Shown here: positions 6,116 through 6,832 of the stretch, one piece after another
Numbering within the stretch: position 1 is the first letter of the stretch
Layout: each line of letters starts with the position of its first letter
Source of the DNA: Candidatus Gastranaerophilales bacterium
GTDB taxonomy: Bacteria > Cyanobacteriota > Vampirovibrionia > Gastranaerophilales > Gastranaerophilaceae
Assembly: GCA_947625445.1 (NCBI GenBank)
Contig: CANQOM010000086.1
Span: 1-6,832, forward strand
Reading direction: 5' to 3'
Length of the DNA: 6,832 nucleotides
The notes under the pieces: model-generated
Databases searched by the model: none
Told to the model about the DNA's origin: nothing
What the model saw: only the letters and a program-made list of their open reading frames with translations
Made by a program: the position numbers and the translations under genes

Positions 6116-6760
6116 ATGAAAGAAAATTTAAAAAAATACTTGGTAGAAGTTATAGGAACATTTTTCCTCGTATTAACCGTTATTTTAACTGCATATACGG
6201 CACAAGGAATATTGGCTCCTATTGCTATTGCTTCAGCATTAATGATAATGGTGTATGCAGGCGGACATGTTTCAGGCGGTCACTATAATCCTGCAGTATC
6301 ATTAGCAGCTTGTATTAGAGGTGCATTATCTTGGAAGCAATTAATCCCTTACATAATTGCACAATGTTTAGGCGGTTCACTTGCAGTCTTACTATTCTAT
6401 GTTATGGCAGGTAAAACTGATGTATTCTATCCGGCTGATTTTAAATTAAAAGGTTTAATAATCGCTGAAATATTGTTTACATTTGCTCTATGCTATGTTG
6501 TTTTACATACTGCTACAACAAAGAATACTCAAGGAAATTCTTATTATGGATTAGCTATCGGTTTTACCGTACTTGTCGGTGCTATAGCAGTCGGCGGAAT
6601 TTTCTGCGCGGGTGCATTTAATCCTGCAGTTGCTTTTTCACTTGGGATGCTTAAAGTTATAGGTTGGAAATTATTTGGTTTCACAATTTTAGCAAACTTT
6701 GTCGGTGCTTTATTGGCAGGTCTTGCTTTTAAATTGACCTATACAGAACCTCAAGAATAA
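6116..6760 (+). CDS. Aquaporin-like MIP family channel with altered selectivity filter
   Basis: This 214-residue integral membrane protein belongs to the major intrinsic protein family, which passes water, glycerol or other small neutral solutes. It has six membrane helices at about 11-29, 32-48, 76-97, 112-131, 142-163 and 186-207, plus the two re-entrant loops SGGHYNPAVSL (53-63) and GAFNPAVAF (166-174). Both NPA motifs are intact (58-60 and 169-171). The residue after the second NPA is Val172, where aquaporins and glycerol facilitators normally have the filter arginine (Arg189 in E. coli AqpZ). By hand alignment to AqpZ the other filter positions are Ile38, Ala156 or Ile157, and Gly166. 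The filter is therefore small and non-polar, so substrate calls such as water-specific are unsafe. The start is fixed by AGGAG at 6105-6109, 6 nt upstream. It has its own promoter and terminator, hence is probably a single-gene unit. Confidence 0.9.
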   Translation: MKENLKKYLVEVIGTFFLVLTVILTAYTAQGILAPIAIASALMIMVYAGGHVSGGHYNPAVSLAACIRGALSWKQLIPYIIAQCLGGSLAVLLFYVMAGKTDVFYPADFKLKGLIIAEILFTFALCYVVLHTATTKNTQGNSYYGLAIGFTVLVGAIAVGGIFCAGAFNPAVAFSLGMLKVIGWKLFGFTILANFVGALLAGLAFKLTYTEPQE

Positions 6761-6773
6761 CTTATTGTAAAAT

Positions 6774-6803
6774 AAAGAGGCTGACTATAAGTCAGCCTCT
6801 TTT
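6774..6803. terminator. GC-rich intrinsic terminator after the channel gene
   Basis: AAAGAGGCTGACT (6774-6786) pairs perfectly with AGTCAGCCTCTTT (6790-6802) around an ATA loop, and TTTTCT ends the right arm. It starts 13 nt after the channel stop codon. The A-rich left flank would also work as a U-run on the minus strand, so it can serve a convergent gene. Confidence 0.92.
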
Positions 6804-6806
6804 CTA

Positions 6807-6832
6807 TTATTTATCTTCTTCTTTATTTTTCT
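6807..6832 (-). CDS. Possible C-terminal tail of a convergent gene
   Basis: On the minus strand, 6830-6810 reads KNKEEDK followed by TAA (6809-6807) and a second stop TAG (6806-6804). Charged lysine/glutamate tails followed by tandem stops are common at gene ends, and the bidirectional terminator next to it fits a convergent arrangement. Seven codons are far too few to identify anything, and chance cannot be excluded. Confidence 0.3.

Noticed and set aside
6100..6288. Plus-strand open frame of 62 codons at the channel start
   Set aside because: It is out of frame with the channel gene and uses a poor start ahead of the Shine-Dalgarno; the channel frame carries the conserved motifs.

Overview
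The window is an AT-rich (roughly 30% G+C by eye), gene-dense bacterial segment. It carries five complete protein genes, one gene cut by the left edge, and perhaps the last few codons of another at the right edge. The base composition, a FixC/FixX pair, a RecJ with a long C-terminal extension, a YvlD-like membrane protein and a secreted SH3b-amidase suggest an anaerobic, host-associated bacterium. Candidatus Gastranaerophilales (Melainabacteria/Vampirovibrionia) is my best guess and an AT-rich Clostridia-like lineage the main alternative. No marker gene settles this. There are no rRNA, tRNA, IS, CRISPR or phage modules.

Layout. Positions 1-963 (minus strand) hold the N-terminal 321 residues of an exported N-acetylmuramoyl-L-alanine amidase. 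It reads away from an 84-bp divergent intergenic region (964-1047). To the right, four plus-strand genes are packed like an operon: fixC (1048-2340), fixX (2337-2612, ATGA overlap), a small protein with two RWYD repeats (2641-3078) and recJ (3090-5483). After a 135-bp gap comes a 116-residue YvlD-like (phage holin 4_2 family) membrane protein (5619-5969), closed by a strong hairpin. A separately promoted MIP-family channel (6116-6760) follows, ended by a GC-rich terminator.

How the genes work together. FixC and FixX should form an electron-transferring flavoprotein:quinone oxidoreductase-like unit, but the ETF genes fixA and fixB are not adjacent. The RWYD-repeat protein and RecJ share the transcription unit with no obvious functional link. 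The YvlD-like protein and the channel are independent membrane-protein units.

Points most worth a second look: a perfect 34-bp palindrome flush with the left edge, possibly an assembly fold-back; a consensus -10 box that makes fixC look leaderless; the internally duplicated RWYD protein of unknown function; and a MIP channel whose conserved filter arginine is replaced by valine. Most of the window is ordinary housekeeping sequence. I see no convincing new multi-gene system.
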